From Propioniciclava sp. MC1595 (lineage in GTDB: Bacteria; Actinomycetota; Actinomycetes; Propionibacteriales; Propionibacteriaceae): DNA of 64,000 nucleotides. Under the pieces are notes generated by a model. That model was not told the DNA's origin. It saw only the letters and a program-made list of their open reading frames with translations, and ran no database searches. Positions 1-7,678 of the stretch are shown here, in pieces (within the stretch, counting starts at the first letter, position 1; each line of letters opens with the position of its first letter). A program made the position numbers and the translations under genes. The stretch lies in NCBI RefSeq assembly GCF_017569205.1, contig NZ_CP071870.1, forward strand, positions 1,054,001 to 1,118,000. Direction: 5' to 3'.

Positions 1-323
1 GCATCGCGATCGGGGCGGGCACCGACGTGGCCATCGCGTCGGCGGGGGTCATCCTGGCCAGCGACGACCCCCGCTCGGTCGTGTCGGTCATCGAGCTGTC
101 GCGGGCGAGCTACGCCAAGATGAAGCAGAACCTGTGGTGGGCGGCCGGTTACAACCTGCTCGCCGTCCCGTTCGCGGCCGGGGTGCTGGCCCCGATCGGG
201 TTCGTGCTGCCGATGTCGGTGGGGGCCGTGCTGATGTCGCTGTCCACGATCGTGGTGGCGCTGAACGCCCAGCTGCTCCGCAGGCTGGACCTCCGCCCCG
301 AGGCCGTTGTCACCCGCCGGTAA
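1..323 (+). CDS. Heavy-metal P-type ATPase, C-terminal fragment
   Basis: The reading frame enters from the left edge with the P-domain hinge motif [14 protein letters not shown], the GxGxND-adjacent segment found in P1B-type (Cu/Zn/Cd/Pb) ATPases. It continues through the last two membrane helices (about residues 45-65 and 72-95 of the visible part) and stops at TAA 321-323. Only about 107 residues are visible, so the metal-binding CPx motif that would define substrate is outside the window. Role: ATP-driven metal export across the plasma membrane. The family call is firm and the metal is unknown. Confidence 0.85.
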   Translation, partial: IAIGAGTDVAIASAGVILASDDPRSVVSVIELSRASYAKMKQNLWWAAGYNLLAVPFAAGVLAPIGFVLPMSVGAVLMSLSTIVVALNAQLLRRLDLRPEAVVTRR

Positions 324-326
324 GGT
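321..326 (+). promoter_or_regulatory. -10-like TAAGGT before mrp
   Basis: TAAGGT ends 7 nt before ATG 334. Its first three bases are the stop codon of the upstream ATPase gene. No clear -35 is seen. The AAGGTGG stretch could also act as a weak ribosome binding site, so a leaderless reading is not certain here. Confidence 0.4.
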
Positions 327-333
327 GGGGCGC

Positions 334-1485
334 ATGTCTGTCGAAAGCCTGAACGCCGCTGTCTGGGACGTGCTGTCCCGCGTCAACGACCCCGAGATCC
401 ACAAGCCCATCACCGAGCTGGGCATGGTCGAGCAGGTGGAGGTCGACGACACCGGGCACGCGAGCGTGAAGGTGCTGCTGACGATCTCGGGGTGCCCCAT
501 GAAGGGCACCATCGAGCACGACGTGCACGCGGCCCTGCAGCAGGTCGAGGGCATCACGTCGCTCGACCTCGAGTTCGGGGTGATGACCGACGAGCAGCGC
601 GCCGAGTTGAAGACCAAGCTGCGCGGCGGCGTCGAGGAGCGGTCGATCCCCTTCGCGCGGGCCGACAACCTGACCCAGGTGATCCTCGTGGCGTCCGGCA
701 AGGGCGGGGTGGGCAAGTCGTCGGTCACCGTGAACCTGGCCCAGGCGCTCGCCCAGCTGGGCAAGAAGGTCGGCGTGATGGACGCCGACATCTACGGCCA
801 CTCCATCCCGCCGATGCTGGGCATCGCCGACGAGGACGTGACCGGCATCGACGACATGATCCTGCCCGTGACCGTGAACGGCCTGCAGGTGATCTCGATC
901 GGCATGCTCAAGCAGTCCCGCGACCAGGTGATCGCGTGGCGCGGCCCGATCCTGGACCGCGCGATCCAGCAGTTCCTGGCCGACGTGTACTGGGGCGACC
1001 TCGACTTCCTGCTCGTCGACCTGCCCCCCGGCACCGGCGATGTCGCCATGAGCCTGGGCACCAAGCTGCCCAACGCCGAGGTGCTCGTCGTCACCACGCC
1101 GCAGCAGGCCGCCGCCGAGGTGGCCGAGCGGGCCGGGACCATGGCGTCCATGGTCGAGCAGAAGGTGCTCGGCGTGGTCGAGAACATGGCCTACCTCGAA
1201 ACCGTGTGCCCGCACTGCTCCGAGAGCCACCGGGTCGACCTGTTCGGCTCCGGCGGCGGCGCGCGCGTCGCCGAGGCGCTCACCCTGCGCCTGGGCTACG
1301 ACGTGCCGCTCCTGGCCGAGGTGCCGATCGACCAGGCGATGAGCGCCGCGGGTGACTCCGGCGTCCCGCTGGTGGGGTCGGACGCCTCGCGCCCGGCCGC
1401 GCAGGCCCTCACCGGCCTGGCCGAGCGCCTCGCCACCCGCAAGCGCGGCCTGGCGGGCCGCAAGCTGAACCTGCTGGTGAACTAG
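334..1485 (+). CDS. mrp: Mrp/NBP35-type Fe-S cluster carrier P-loop ATPase
   Basis: 383 residues. Residues 1-90 form a MIP18/DUF59 domain; then comes a ParA/MinD-like ATPase with the deviant Walker A GKGGVGKSS at about 125-133 and the switch DLPPGTGD. A CPHC motif near the C-terminus (about residue 290) matches the cysteine pair that holds a bridging Fe-S cluster in the Mrp/ApbC family. Probable cytosolic carrier in Fe-S protein maturation. ATG 334 was chosen because DUF59 begins immediately. The stop TAG lies inside the palindrome CTAG (1482-1485), which also holds the stop of the convergent gene. Confidence 0.93.
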   Translation: MSVESLNAAVWDVLSRVNDPEIHKPITELGMVEQVEVDDTGHASVKVLLTISGCPMKGTIEHDVHAALQQVEGITSLDLEFGVMTDEQRAELKTKLRGGVEERSIPFARADNLTQVILVASGKGGVGKSSVTVNLAQALAQLGKKVGVMDADIYGHSIPPMLGIADEDVTGIDDMILPVTVNGLQVISIGMLKQSRDQVIAWRGPILDRAIQQFLADVYWGDLDFLLVDLPPGTGDVAMSLGTKLPNAEVLVVTTPQQAAAEVAERAGTMASMVEQKVLGVVENMAYLETVCPHCSESHRVDLFGSGGGARVAEALTLRLGYDVPLLAEVPIDQAMSAAGDSGVPLVGSDASRPAAQALTGLAERLATRKRGLAGRKLNLLVN

Positions 1486-2234
1486 GAGCCGTTGACCCGG
1501 TCGCCGGCGATCGACAGGTCGTCGCCGGGCTCGACCGGCCACGCCTCCAGGCGGGGGTCGGCCAGGATCGCGTCGATGACCTCGGCCGACGCCCCGACGA
1601 GCGTGGAGTCGAAGTCGACCTCGGTCGCCAGGCACCAGCTGTGGTCGTCGGGCCACAACAGCGAGGGCGAGGGATCGTGGACCTCGCGGGTCCCCAGCGG
1701 GCCGAGGTCGGCGTCCAGCGGCCCGCGGAACAGCACGTACTCGCGCGCGGGGAGCCTGAACAGCGGGAAGGCGGGGTCGACGAACTCCGGCACCGCCGGG
1801 ACCTCCTCCGACCACGTGCTGCCGTCCTCGTTCCACCCGAAGCGGATCGACCCGCCGTTGAAGTCGCCCCAGCCGATCCAGTACGCGTGCGTGACGCCAC
1901 CCGTCCTCGGCAGGTGCTCAGCCAGGAAGCCCAACGTGGCCGGGGCGATGCTGCCCTGGCCCGGGGACGACCGGTTCACCAGCCGCTGCGGTGTGATCGC
2001 CGTCCACTGCATCAACGCGTGCGGGGTGGCGCCGCTCTCGCGGCAGGCGTCGGCCCACGTCAGCCAGGTGTCACCGTCGTCGTGCACCGGGTGCAGCACC
2101 CGGGCGTAGGCGGCGAAGCCGCCCGGCACGACCGAGGCGACCGGCGTGCCCAGGCCCACCCCCCACGGGCGCATCCGTGGGGCGATCCAGTCGGCGAGGG
2201 CCACATCGCGCGTCGCGACCAGCCCGGGTGCCAC
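1482..2234 (-). CDS. Conserved hypothetical protein, actinobacterial
   Basis: 250 residues from GTG 2234, directly abutting the TAG of the osmC gene upstream, so the two are probably co-transcribed. No signal peptide or membrane helix. The C-terminal half holds a LLWPDDHSWCLATEVDFDST block, a pattern I associate with uncharacterised actinobacterial proteins; several Trp residues and a GWGDFNGG stretch lie mid-protein. I do not recognise a catalytic motif and offer no function. Its stop overlaps the convergent mrp stop by 4 nt, leaving no room for a separate terminator. Confidence 0.75.
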   Translation of the reverse strand: MAPGLVATRDVALADWIAPRMRPWGVGLGTPVASVVPGGFAAYARVLHPVHDDGDTWLTWADACRESGATPHALMQWTAITPQRLVNRSSPGQGSIAPATLGFLAEHLPRTGGVTHAYWIGWGDFNGGSIRFGWNEDGSTWSEEVPAVPEFVDPAFPLFRLPAREYVLFRGPLDADLGPLGTREVHDPSPSLLWPDDHSWCLATEVDFDSTLVGASAEVIDAILADPRLEAWPVEPGDDLSIAGDRVNGS

Positions 2235-2654
2235 CTACCCCTCCTCGACCACGAACGCGATCGGGGTGCCCAGCTCGACCGTGCGCGAGACCGTGCAGTC
2301 CTTCTCGTGGGACGCCTTGACCGCGGGCTGGATGCGGTCCCGGGCCTTGTCGCCGTCGGCCCCATCGGGGAAGCGCAGCCGGAAGGTGACCTGCAGGTCC
2401 TCCATGTGGTTGCCGCCCTCGGTCACCTTGCGGCCCGACGCGACGACCTCGAACACCTCGGGGGTCGCGCGGCGCGAGGTCATCACGTCCACGTCGACGG
2501 CCGTGCACCCGCCGATCGCGGCCAGCAGCAGCTCGACGGGGGAGAAGTTGCCCTGCCCGCCGACCTCGATCGAGGCGCCGCGCCCGTTGGTGGCCGTGTA
2601 GGCCATCAGGTCGCGGCGGGTCAGGGTGACGGTGATTCCGGGTGTGGCTGTCAT
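2235..2654 (-). CDS. OsmC family peroxiredoxin-like protein
   Basis: 139 residues from ATG 2654. The motif SPVELLLAAIGGCTAVDV is the OsmC active-site helix with the first catalytic Cys; a second Cys lies in HEKDCTVSRT near residue 112, so both redox cysteines are present. Family members reduce organic hydroperoxides in the cytosol. ATG 2654 is preferred over ATG 2663 because it lies 7 nt after a CAGGAT box. It is transcribed away from the neighbouring acetyltransferase gene. Confidence 0.88.
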   Translation of the reverse strand: MTATPGITVTLTRRDLMAYTATNGRGASIEVGGQGNFSPVELLLAAIGGCTAVDVDVMTSRRATPEVFEVVASGRKVTEGGNHMEDLQVTFRLRFPDGADGDKARDRIQPAVKASHEKDCTVSRTVELGTPIAFVVEEG

Positions 2655-2661
2655 GGCGCCC

Positions 2662-2667
2662 ATCCTG
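2662..2667 (-). promoter_or_regulatory. -10-like CAGGAT for osmC-like gene
   Basis: CAGGAT on the minus strand, 7 nt before ATG 2654. The same hexamer at the same spacing precedes the genes starting at 9801 and 14248. Probable leaderless promoter. Confidence 0.4.
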
Positions 2668-2683
2668 CCGGGTGCGGCGCGGC

Positions 2684-2689
2684 TACGCT
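2684..2689 (+). promoter_or_regulatory. -10-like TACGCT before GNAT gene
   Basis: TACGCT followed by 6 nt and GTG 2696, with no Shine-Dalgarno. It fits a leaderless start and decides the start codon. Diverges from the CAGGAT box 17 nt away. Confidence 0.5.
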
Positions 2690-2695
2690 GCCGGT

Positions 2696-3388
2696 GTGCA
2701 GGCCGCCACGCGGAGCAGGATCGACGGGCACTGGTCCCGGCGCTTCGGCGTGCCCGTGCCCGGCCTGCAGCCCGTGACGGTGGCGGGCAGCGGCCGGTAC
2801 GACGACGCCGCGCTCGTGGTGCTCCTCGGCGACCACGCCTACGTCGACACGCCCCTGGCCGCACTGGACGCCGTCACCCCGCTCGCGCTCACCCACGGCC
2901 CGGCCGAGCTGCTCGACCCCGCCACCTGGGCCCCGGTCGCCACCGGCCCCGTCCCGGGTCCGGCCGACCACTTCTGGGCCGACCACGGCACCGACCTCAG
3001 CGTCGACGCCCCCACCATCGACCCCGCCGACCTTGAGCTCCTGCGCCCGGCCGTCAGCGACGCCGAGTGGCGCGAGGCGGGCTTCGACCGCGAGCCCAAC
3101 GCCTGCTTCGGCATCGTCGAGGGCGGCGAACTCGTCGCGGCGTCCGTGCTCACCGCACTGTGGGGCTGGCCGGTGGACGTCGGCGTCCTCGTCGCGCCGC
3201 AGGCGCGGGGGCGTGGCCTGGGCGCCACGGTCGCCGCGGCCGCGCTGGCGGCCGGCGTCGGGCTGTCGGGGTTCGCGGCGTTCCGGGCCGCCCGCGCGAA
3301 CGCCGCCTCCCGCGCCGTGGCCGCCCGGCTGGGCCTGGACGCCTACGGCGCGAACGTCGTCGTGCCCTTGCCACCGCGCGCCCACTAG
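2696..3388 (+). CDS. GNAT family N-acetyltransferase
   Basis: 230 residues. The N-terminal 120 residues are poorly conserved. The C-terminal half is a GNAT fold: acceptor-side strand CFGIVEGGELVAASVL, then the acetyl-CoA motif A VLVAPQARGRGLGATVA (Q/RxxGxG/A loop) at about 175-190, and an ANAASRAVAARLGLDAYG tail typical of motif B. It acetylates an unknown amine substrate. Start GTG 2696 was chosen from the TACGCT box 6 nt upstream. The stop TAG is part of the -10 box of the next gene. Confidence 0.8.
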   Translation: MQAATRSRIDGHWSRRFGVPVPGLQPVTVAGSGRYDDAALVVLLGDHAYVDTPLAALDAVTPLALTHGPAELLDPATWAPVATGPVPGPADHFWADHGTDLSVDAPTIDPADLELLRPAVSDAEWREAGFDREPNACFGIVEGGELVAASVLTALWGWPVDVGVLVAPQARGRGLGATVAAAALAAGVGLSGFAAFRAARANAASRAVAARLGLDAYGANVVVPLPPRAH

Positions 3389-3391
3389 GCT
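3386..3391 (+). promoter_or_regulatory. -10-like TAGGCT before citE-like gene
   Basis: TAGGCT ends 7 nt before ATG 3399 and begins with the TAG stop codon of the upstream gene. No SD sequence. Leaderless promoter candidate. Confidence 0.5.
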
Positions 3392-3398
3392 GCGGGAC

Positions 3399-4352
3399 AT
3401 GCCCCGTCAGACCCGACCCGCCCGCGTCCGCCGCACGGTGCTCGCCGTGCCGGGCAGCTCCGACCGGTTCATCGCCAAGGCGCGCGACCTGAGGGTGGAC
3501 GCGCTGTTCCTCGACCTCGAGGACGCCGTCGCCCCCGCCGTCAAGGAGGAGTCGCGCCGGCGCATCGTCGGGGCGCTCACCTCGGGGGAGGGCTTCGCCG
3601 CGCCCACCGTGACCGTGCGCGTCAACGACTGGTCGAGCCCGTGGACGTTCCGCGACGTCACCGAGGTCGTGCTCGGCGCCGGTGCGCACATCGACTGCCT
3701 CGTCCTGCCGAAGGTCACCTCCGCCGCGCAGGTGGTCGCCCTCGACCTGCTGCTCGGCCAGGTCGAACAGGAGGCCGGCCTGCCCGTCGGCGGCATCGGA
3801 CTGGAGGTCCAGATCGAGGACGCCGTGGGCCTGGTCCACGTCAACGCGATCGCCGGGGCGTCCGATCGGCTGGAGAGCCTCGTGTTCGGACCCGGCGACT
3901 TCATGGCCAGCCTCGGGATGGGCGGGCTCAACGTCGGCGCCCAGCCCGCGGGGTACCCGGCCGACGCGTTCCACCACGTGCTGGTGTCGATCCTGGTCGC
4001 CGCCCGCGCCCACGGGCTGCAGGCGATCGACGGGCCGTTCGTGGCGATCCGCGACGTGGCCGGGTTCGAGGCGTCCGCGGCGCTGTCGGCCGCCCTGGGC
4101 TACGACGGCAAGTGGGTGCTGCACCCCGCGCAGGTCGAGGCGGGGAATGCCGCCTACGCGCCCCGCGTTGAGGACTACGAGCGAGCCCGGCGCATCATGG
4201 ACGCCTACGCCGAGGCCACGTCGCTCTCGGGCGGTGCCCGCGGCGCGATCGTGGTCGACGACGAGATGGTCGACGAGGCCGGGGTGAAGCTCGCCGCCGC
4301 CATCCTGGCGCGCGGTCAGGCCGCCGGCATGGGGGCAGGAAGGGAATCATGA
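3399..4352 (+). CDS. HpcH/HpaI aldolase / CitE-like CoA-ester lyase
   Basis: 317 residues. LAVPGSSDRFIAKA near the start, the Mg-binding strand LFLDLEDAVAP (about 35-45), the Arg-containing TVRVNDW strand, and the second acidic ligand region QIEDAVGLVHVNAIA (about 145-160) are CitE/malyl-CoA lyase hallmarks in order. Family members cleave or form beta-hydroxyacyl-CoA (citramalyl-CoA, malyl-CoA). No citrate lyase alpha or gamma subunit is nearby, so it is not part of a classical citrate lyase; substrate unknown. It overlaps the next gene by ATGA, implying translational coupling. Confidence 0.85.
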   Translation: MPRQTRPARVRRTVLAVPGSSDRFIAKARDLRVDALFLDLEDAVAPAVKEESRRRIVGALTSGEGFAAPTVTVRVNDWSSPWTFRDVTEVVLGAGAHIDCLVLPKVTSAAQVVALDLLLGQVEQEAGLPVGGIGLEVQIEDAVGLVHVNAIAGASDRLESLVFGPGDFMASLGMGGLNVGAQPAGYPADAFHHVLVSILVAARAHGLQAIDGPFVAIRDVAGFEASAALSAALGYDGKWVLHPAQVEAGNAAYAPRVEDYERARRIMDAYAEATSLSGGARGAIVVDDEMVDEAGVKLAAAILARGQAAGMGAGRES

Positions 4353-5173
4353 CGTCGCAGAACCCGATCGCGGGCAACCAGGCACTGTTCAAGCTGGAGT
4401 ACCCGCAGTCGCTGGGGGTGTACGACACCTACGCCGACGCCCAGAAGGCCGTCGACGTCCTCGCCGACCAGAACTTCCCCGTCGGCAACCTCGCGATCGT
4501 CGGCACCGACCTGCGCCTCGTCGAGCGCGTCACCGGCCGCCGCACGTGGGGCACGGTGCTGGGCCAGGGCGTGATGAGCGGCCTGTCGACCGGTTTCATC
4601 GTGGCGATCTTCATGATGATCCTGTTCCCGACCCCCGACTTCCTCGGCCAGCTGCTGACCGCGCTCGTGATCGGTGTGGCCATCGGGCTGCTGTTCGCGA
4701 TCCTCGGCTATGCGCTCAGCCGCGGCCAGCGCGACTTCACCTCGGTGACCCAGACCGTCGCCACCAAGTACGAGCTGCTGTGCGAGCACAAGGTCGTCGC
4801 CCAGGCCCGCGAGCTGCTGGCCAAGGCGCCCGGCGCCCGCGCCTCGCAGTTCAACCAGCCCGGCCCGCAGGCGTGGCAGCAGCAGGGCTGGGGCCAGCCC
4901 GGCCAGCAGACCCCGCAGCCCCAGCAGCCGTGGGGCGGCCAGCAGTACCCGCCGCCGGCGCCGCCGCAGCAGTGGGGCCAGCAGCCCTACCCGGGCTACG
5001 GGACGCCGCCGGCCGACCCGTCCGCCCCCCAGCAGCCGCACTCGTGGCAGCCCGAGCAGGGCTGGGCGCCGCCCGCGCCCCAGCCGCCGCAGGACCAGCT
5101 GCAGCCCGGGGCGTCCGACCCTGACGGACCGTGGCGCCCGCCGAGCGCGCCGACCACCCCGCCGGAGCGCTGA
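4349..5173 (+). CDS. General stress protein 17M-domain membrane protein with Pro/Gln-rich tail
   Basis: 274 residues. Residues 20-70 resemble the YflT/GSP-17M domain (VYDTYADAQKAVDVLAD, FPVGNLAIVGTDLR). Two membrane helices follow, at about 72-92 and 97-120, separated by a short acidic/proline turn. The last 110 residues are low-complexity, rich in Pro, Gln, Gly, Trp and Tyr, with repeated WGQ/QQPW-type units, and are probably an unstructured cytosolic tail. Coupled to the CitE-like gene by ATGA. No function beyond stress association can be inferred. Confidence 0.75.
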   Translation: MTSQNPIAGNQALFKLEYPQSLGVYDTYADAQKAVDVLADQNFPVGNLAIVGTDLRLVERVTGRRTWGTVLGQGVMSGLSTGFIVAIFMMILFPTPDFLGQLLTALVIGVAIGLLFAILGYALSRGQRDFTSVTQTVATKYELLCEHKVVAQARELLAKAPGARASQFNQPGPQAWQQQGWGQPGQQTPQPQQPWGGQQYPPPAPPQQWGQQPYPGYGTPPADPSAPQQPHSWQPEQGWAPPAPQPPQDQLQPGASDPDGPWRPPSAPTTPPER

Positions 5174-5194
5174 GCCGGCCCCTCCCGCACATGA

Positions 5195-5230
5195 CAGAGG
5201 CGGCGTCCACGACCGGGGACGCCGCCTCTG
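5195..5230. terminator. Bidirectional hairpin terminator
   Basis: Perfect 14-bp stem (arms 5195-5208 and 5217-5230) with an 8-nt loop, between the convergent genes ending at 5173 and 5243. No long U tract on either side, so termination efficiency is inferred from stem strength and position. Confidence 0.75.
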
Positions 5231-5242
5231 GCTGTGTATGCC

Positions 5243-6553
5243 TCAGGCGTCGAGCATGTTGCCCGCGAGGAACTCCGCGTAGGCCGGCAGGTCGAGCTGG
5301 CCCGAGCCGGAGACGCCGATCAGGATGACCGGTGAGGTGCCGTCCTCGGTCGCCTTGCGGGCGGCCGCGAGGGCGCCGGCGATCGCGTGGTTGGACTCGG
5401 ACGCCGGGACGATGCCCTCGGCGCGCGCGAACTCCACGCCGGCGGCGAAGGCGTCGCGCTGCTTGACCGCGATCGCCTTCATCAGGCCCTCGTGGTAGGC
5501 GTGCGAGACCAGCGGCGCCATGCCGTGGTAGCGCAGGCCGCCCGCGTGGACGGGGTCGGGCACGAACTCGTTGCCGAGCGTGTACATCTTCAGCAGCGGC
5601 GTCATGCCGGAGGAGTCGCCGAAGTCGTAGCGGTACTCGCCCTGGGTGAGCGACGGCGCGGCGGCCGGCTCGCAGGCGGTGATCTCGACGTTCATCCGGC
5701 CCTCGATGTTCTCGCGCAGGAACGGGAACGCGATGCCGGCCAGGTTCGACCCGCCGCCCGCGCACGCAAACAGCATGTCGGGGGCCTGCTCGCCGAACTT
5801 CTCCAGCTGCTTGATGGCCTCCAGGCCGATGATGCTCTGGTGGAGGGTGACGTGGTTGAGCACCGACCCCAGCGAGTAGGAGGCGCCCGGGTCCTTCGCG
5901 GCTTCCTCGATGGCTTCCGAGATCGCCATGCCGAGAGAGCCGGTGGTGTCGGGGAACCGCTCGCGCAGCGCCCGGCCCACCTCGGTCTTGTCGGACGGGC
6001 TCGGCGTGACGGTGGCGCCGAAGGTCTCCATGAGGATGCGGCGGTACGGCTTGCCCTCGTAGGTGTTGCGGACCTGCCACACGTCGCAGGTCTGGCCGAA
6101 GATCTGCGTGGCGAACGCGAGCGCCGACCCCCACTGGCCGGCCCCGGTCTCGGTGGTGAGCCGCATCCGGCCCTCCTGGGCGTTGTAGTACGCCTGCGGC
6201 ACCGCCGAGTTGGTCTTGTGCGAGCCCACGGGGCTCTCGCCCTCGTACTTGTAGTAGATCCGCGCGGTGGTGCCGAGCGCGGCCTCGAGGCGACGCGCGC
6301 GGTGCAGCGGGCTGGGACGCCACAGGCGGTAGATCTCGCGCACCTTCTCGGGGATCTCGATCCACCGCTCGGTCGACGCCTCCTGCGCGATGAGCCCCAT
6401 CGGGAACAGCGCGGCCAGATCGTCGGGGACCAGCGGCTCCTTCGTGCCCGGGTGCAGCGGCGGCGGCGGGGGCGTCGGGAAGTCGGCGACGATGTTGTAC
6501 CAGTGCGTCGGGATGTCGTCCTCGTCGAGGAACACCTTCGTGGGTTCAGCCAT
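5243..6553 (-). CDS. trpB: Tryptophan synthase beta chain, TrpB2 type
   Basis: 436 residues, longer than TrpB1 (about 400). The N-terminus ([20 protein letters not shown]) is the extension typical of the TrpB2 group. PLP lysine K113 lies in GSHKTNSA; the phosphate-cup loop is CAGGGSN and the C-terminal PLP-pyridine Ser lies in SGSG. TrpB2 enzymes condense serine with free indole and often lack TrpA next to them; no trp genes are nearby, supporting a stand-alone indole-salvage role. ATG 6553 lies 6 nt after TAGAGT with no SD. Confidence 0.92.
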   Translation of the reverse strand: MAEPTKVFLDEDDIPTHWYNIVADFPTPPPPPLHPGTKEPLVPDDLAALFPMGLIAQEASTERWIEIPEKVREIYRLWRPSPLHRARRLEAALGTTARIYYKYEGESPVGSHKTNSAVPQAYYNAQEGRMRLTTETGAGQWGSALAFATQIFGQTCDVWQVRNTYEGKPYRRILMETFGATVTPSPSDKTEVGRALRERFPDTTGSLGMAISEAIEEAAKDPGASYSLGSVLNHVTLHQSIIGLEAIKQLEKFGEQAPDMLFACAGGGSNLAGIAFPFLRENIEGRMNVEITACEPAAAPSLTQGEYRYDFGDSSGMTPLLKMYTLGNEFVPDPVHAGGLRYHGMAPLVSHAYHEGLMKAIAVKQRDAFAAGVEFARAEGIVPASESNHAIAGALAAARKATEDGTSPVILIGVSGSGQLDLPAYAEFLAGNMLDA

Positions 6554-6559
6554 GGCGGA

Positions 6560-6565
6560 ACTCTA
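6560..6565 (-). promoter_or_regulatory. -10-like TAGAGT before trpB2
   Basis: TAGAGT on the minus strand, 6 nt before ATG 6553, with no Shine-Dalgarno in between. One of the clearest leaderless arrangements in the window. Confidence 0.55.
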
Positions 6566-6619
6566 GGGGGCGCCCGGACGCCGCGGCGGGTGTCTCGCGG
6601 CGCGTCACGCCGGGTGCCC

Positions 6620-7678
6620 TCAGAGCCAGCCGCGCCGCCGGAAGAACACCGCCAGCCCGATGATCGAGACCGCCATCACGGCGAGCACGATGTAGTAGCC
6701 GTAGGTGCTGTGCAGCTCGGGCATGTTGTCGAAGTTCATGCCGTAGATCGCGCCGATGGTCGTCGGCACCGCGAACATGGCCACGGCGGCGGAGATGCGG
6801 CGCATGTCCTGGTTGTCGGCCAGCGAGACCCGGGTCAGCGCGGCCTGGATGATGGCGCCGAGCACCTCGTCCAGGGCGGTGGTCGACTCGCGGGCCGCGG
6901 TCAGGTGGTCGGAGACCTCGCGGAAGTAGGCGCGGGCCTGCTCGGGCACGTTGGGCAGCCTCGGCTCGGGTTGGGCCAGGCGCTGCAGCGGCGCCGCCAG
7001 CGGGGTCAGGCAGCGCTTGAACTCGATCAGCTCGCGCTTGAGGTGGTAGACGCCGTCGACGTCGGGCCGCACCCCGGGCGCGAACACGGCCTCCTCGACG
7101 AGCTCGACGTCCTGCTCGATCTCGGTGACGGTCTCGGTGAAGTCGTCGACCACGTGGTCGAGGATCCGGTACAGCACCCGCCACGGGCCCTCGGCAAGCA
7201 CCTCCGGCTGCGCCTCGAGGTCGCGCCGGATCGCGTTCATGAACGGACGCCCCCCGCGGCGGGCGGTCAGCACGAACCACGGCCCGACGTAGGCCATGAC
7301 CTGGCCCGTGGACACGATCTCGGAGGTGTCGTCGATCGAGGCGTGCGCGACGTAGTCGACGGTCGAGATCACCATGAACAGGGCGTCGTCGAAGACCTCC
7401 AGCTTGGAGCGGGTGTGCCCCTCGACGGCGTCCTCGGCGGCGAGCTCGTGCAGGCCGAACAGCTGCTGGAAGGTGGCCATCGTGACGTCGTCGGGGTCCT
7501 TCAGCCCGCACCAGACGAAGCCCTCGCCGGCCCGGGCGCGCTCGGCGGCGAGGGTCAGGTCGACCTCGTCGCGCGCCAGGCCGTCGACGTACCAGTGCCA
7601 CCCGACGTGGGGGCGCGCCGGGTCCTCGCGCGGCAGGGCGAGGCGCTGCCGCATGTCCTCCCAGTCGTGGACGGTCAT
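6620..7678 (-). CDS. corA: CorA family Mg2+/Co2+ transporter
   Basis: 352 residues. A long cytosolic N-terminal domain is followed by a helical stalk and two C-terminal membrane helices. The first helix ends in the family signature YGMNFDNMPE (GMN selectivity filter) at about residue 310; the second is followed by the basic end FFRRRGWL. Transports divalent cations across the plasma membrane as a pentamer. ATG 7678 overlaps the stop of the peptidase gene by ATGA, so the two are translationally coupled. The size is normal for the family. Confidence 0.93.
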   Translation of the reverse strand: MTVHDWEDMRQRLALPREDPARPHVGWHWYVDGLARDEVDLTLAAERARAGEGFVWCGLKDPDDVTMATFQQLFGLHELAAEDAVEGHTRSKLEVFDDALFMVISTVDYVAHASIDDTSEIVSTGQVMAYVGPWFVLTARRGGRPFMNAIRRDLEAQPEVLAEGPWRVLYRILDHVVDDFTETVTEIEQDVELVEEAVFAPGVRPDVDGVYHLKRELIEFKRCLTPLAAPLQRLAQPEPRLPNVPEQARAYFREVSDHLTAARESTTALDEVLGAIIQAALTRVSLADNQDMRRISAAVAMFAVPTTIGAIYGMNFDNMPELHSTYGYYIVLAVMAVSIIGLAVFFRRRGWL

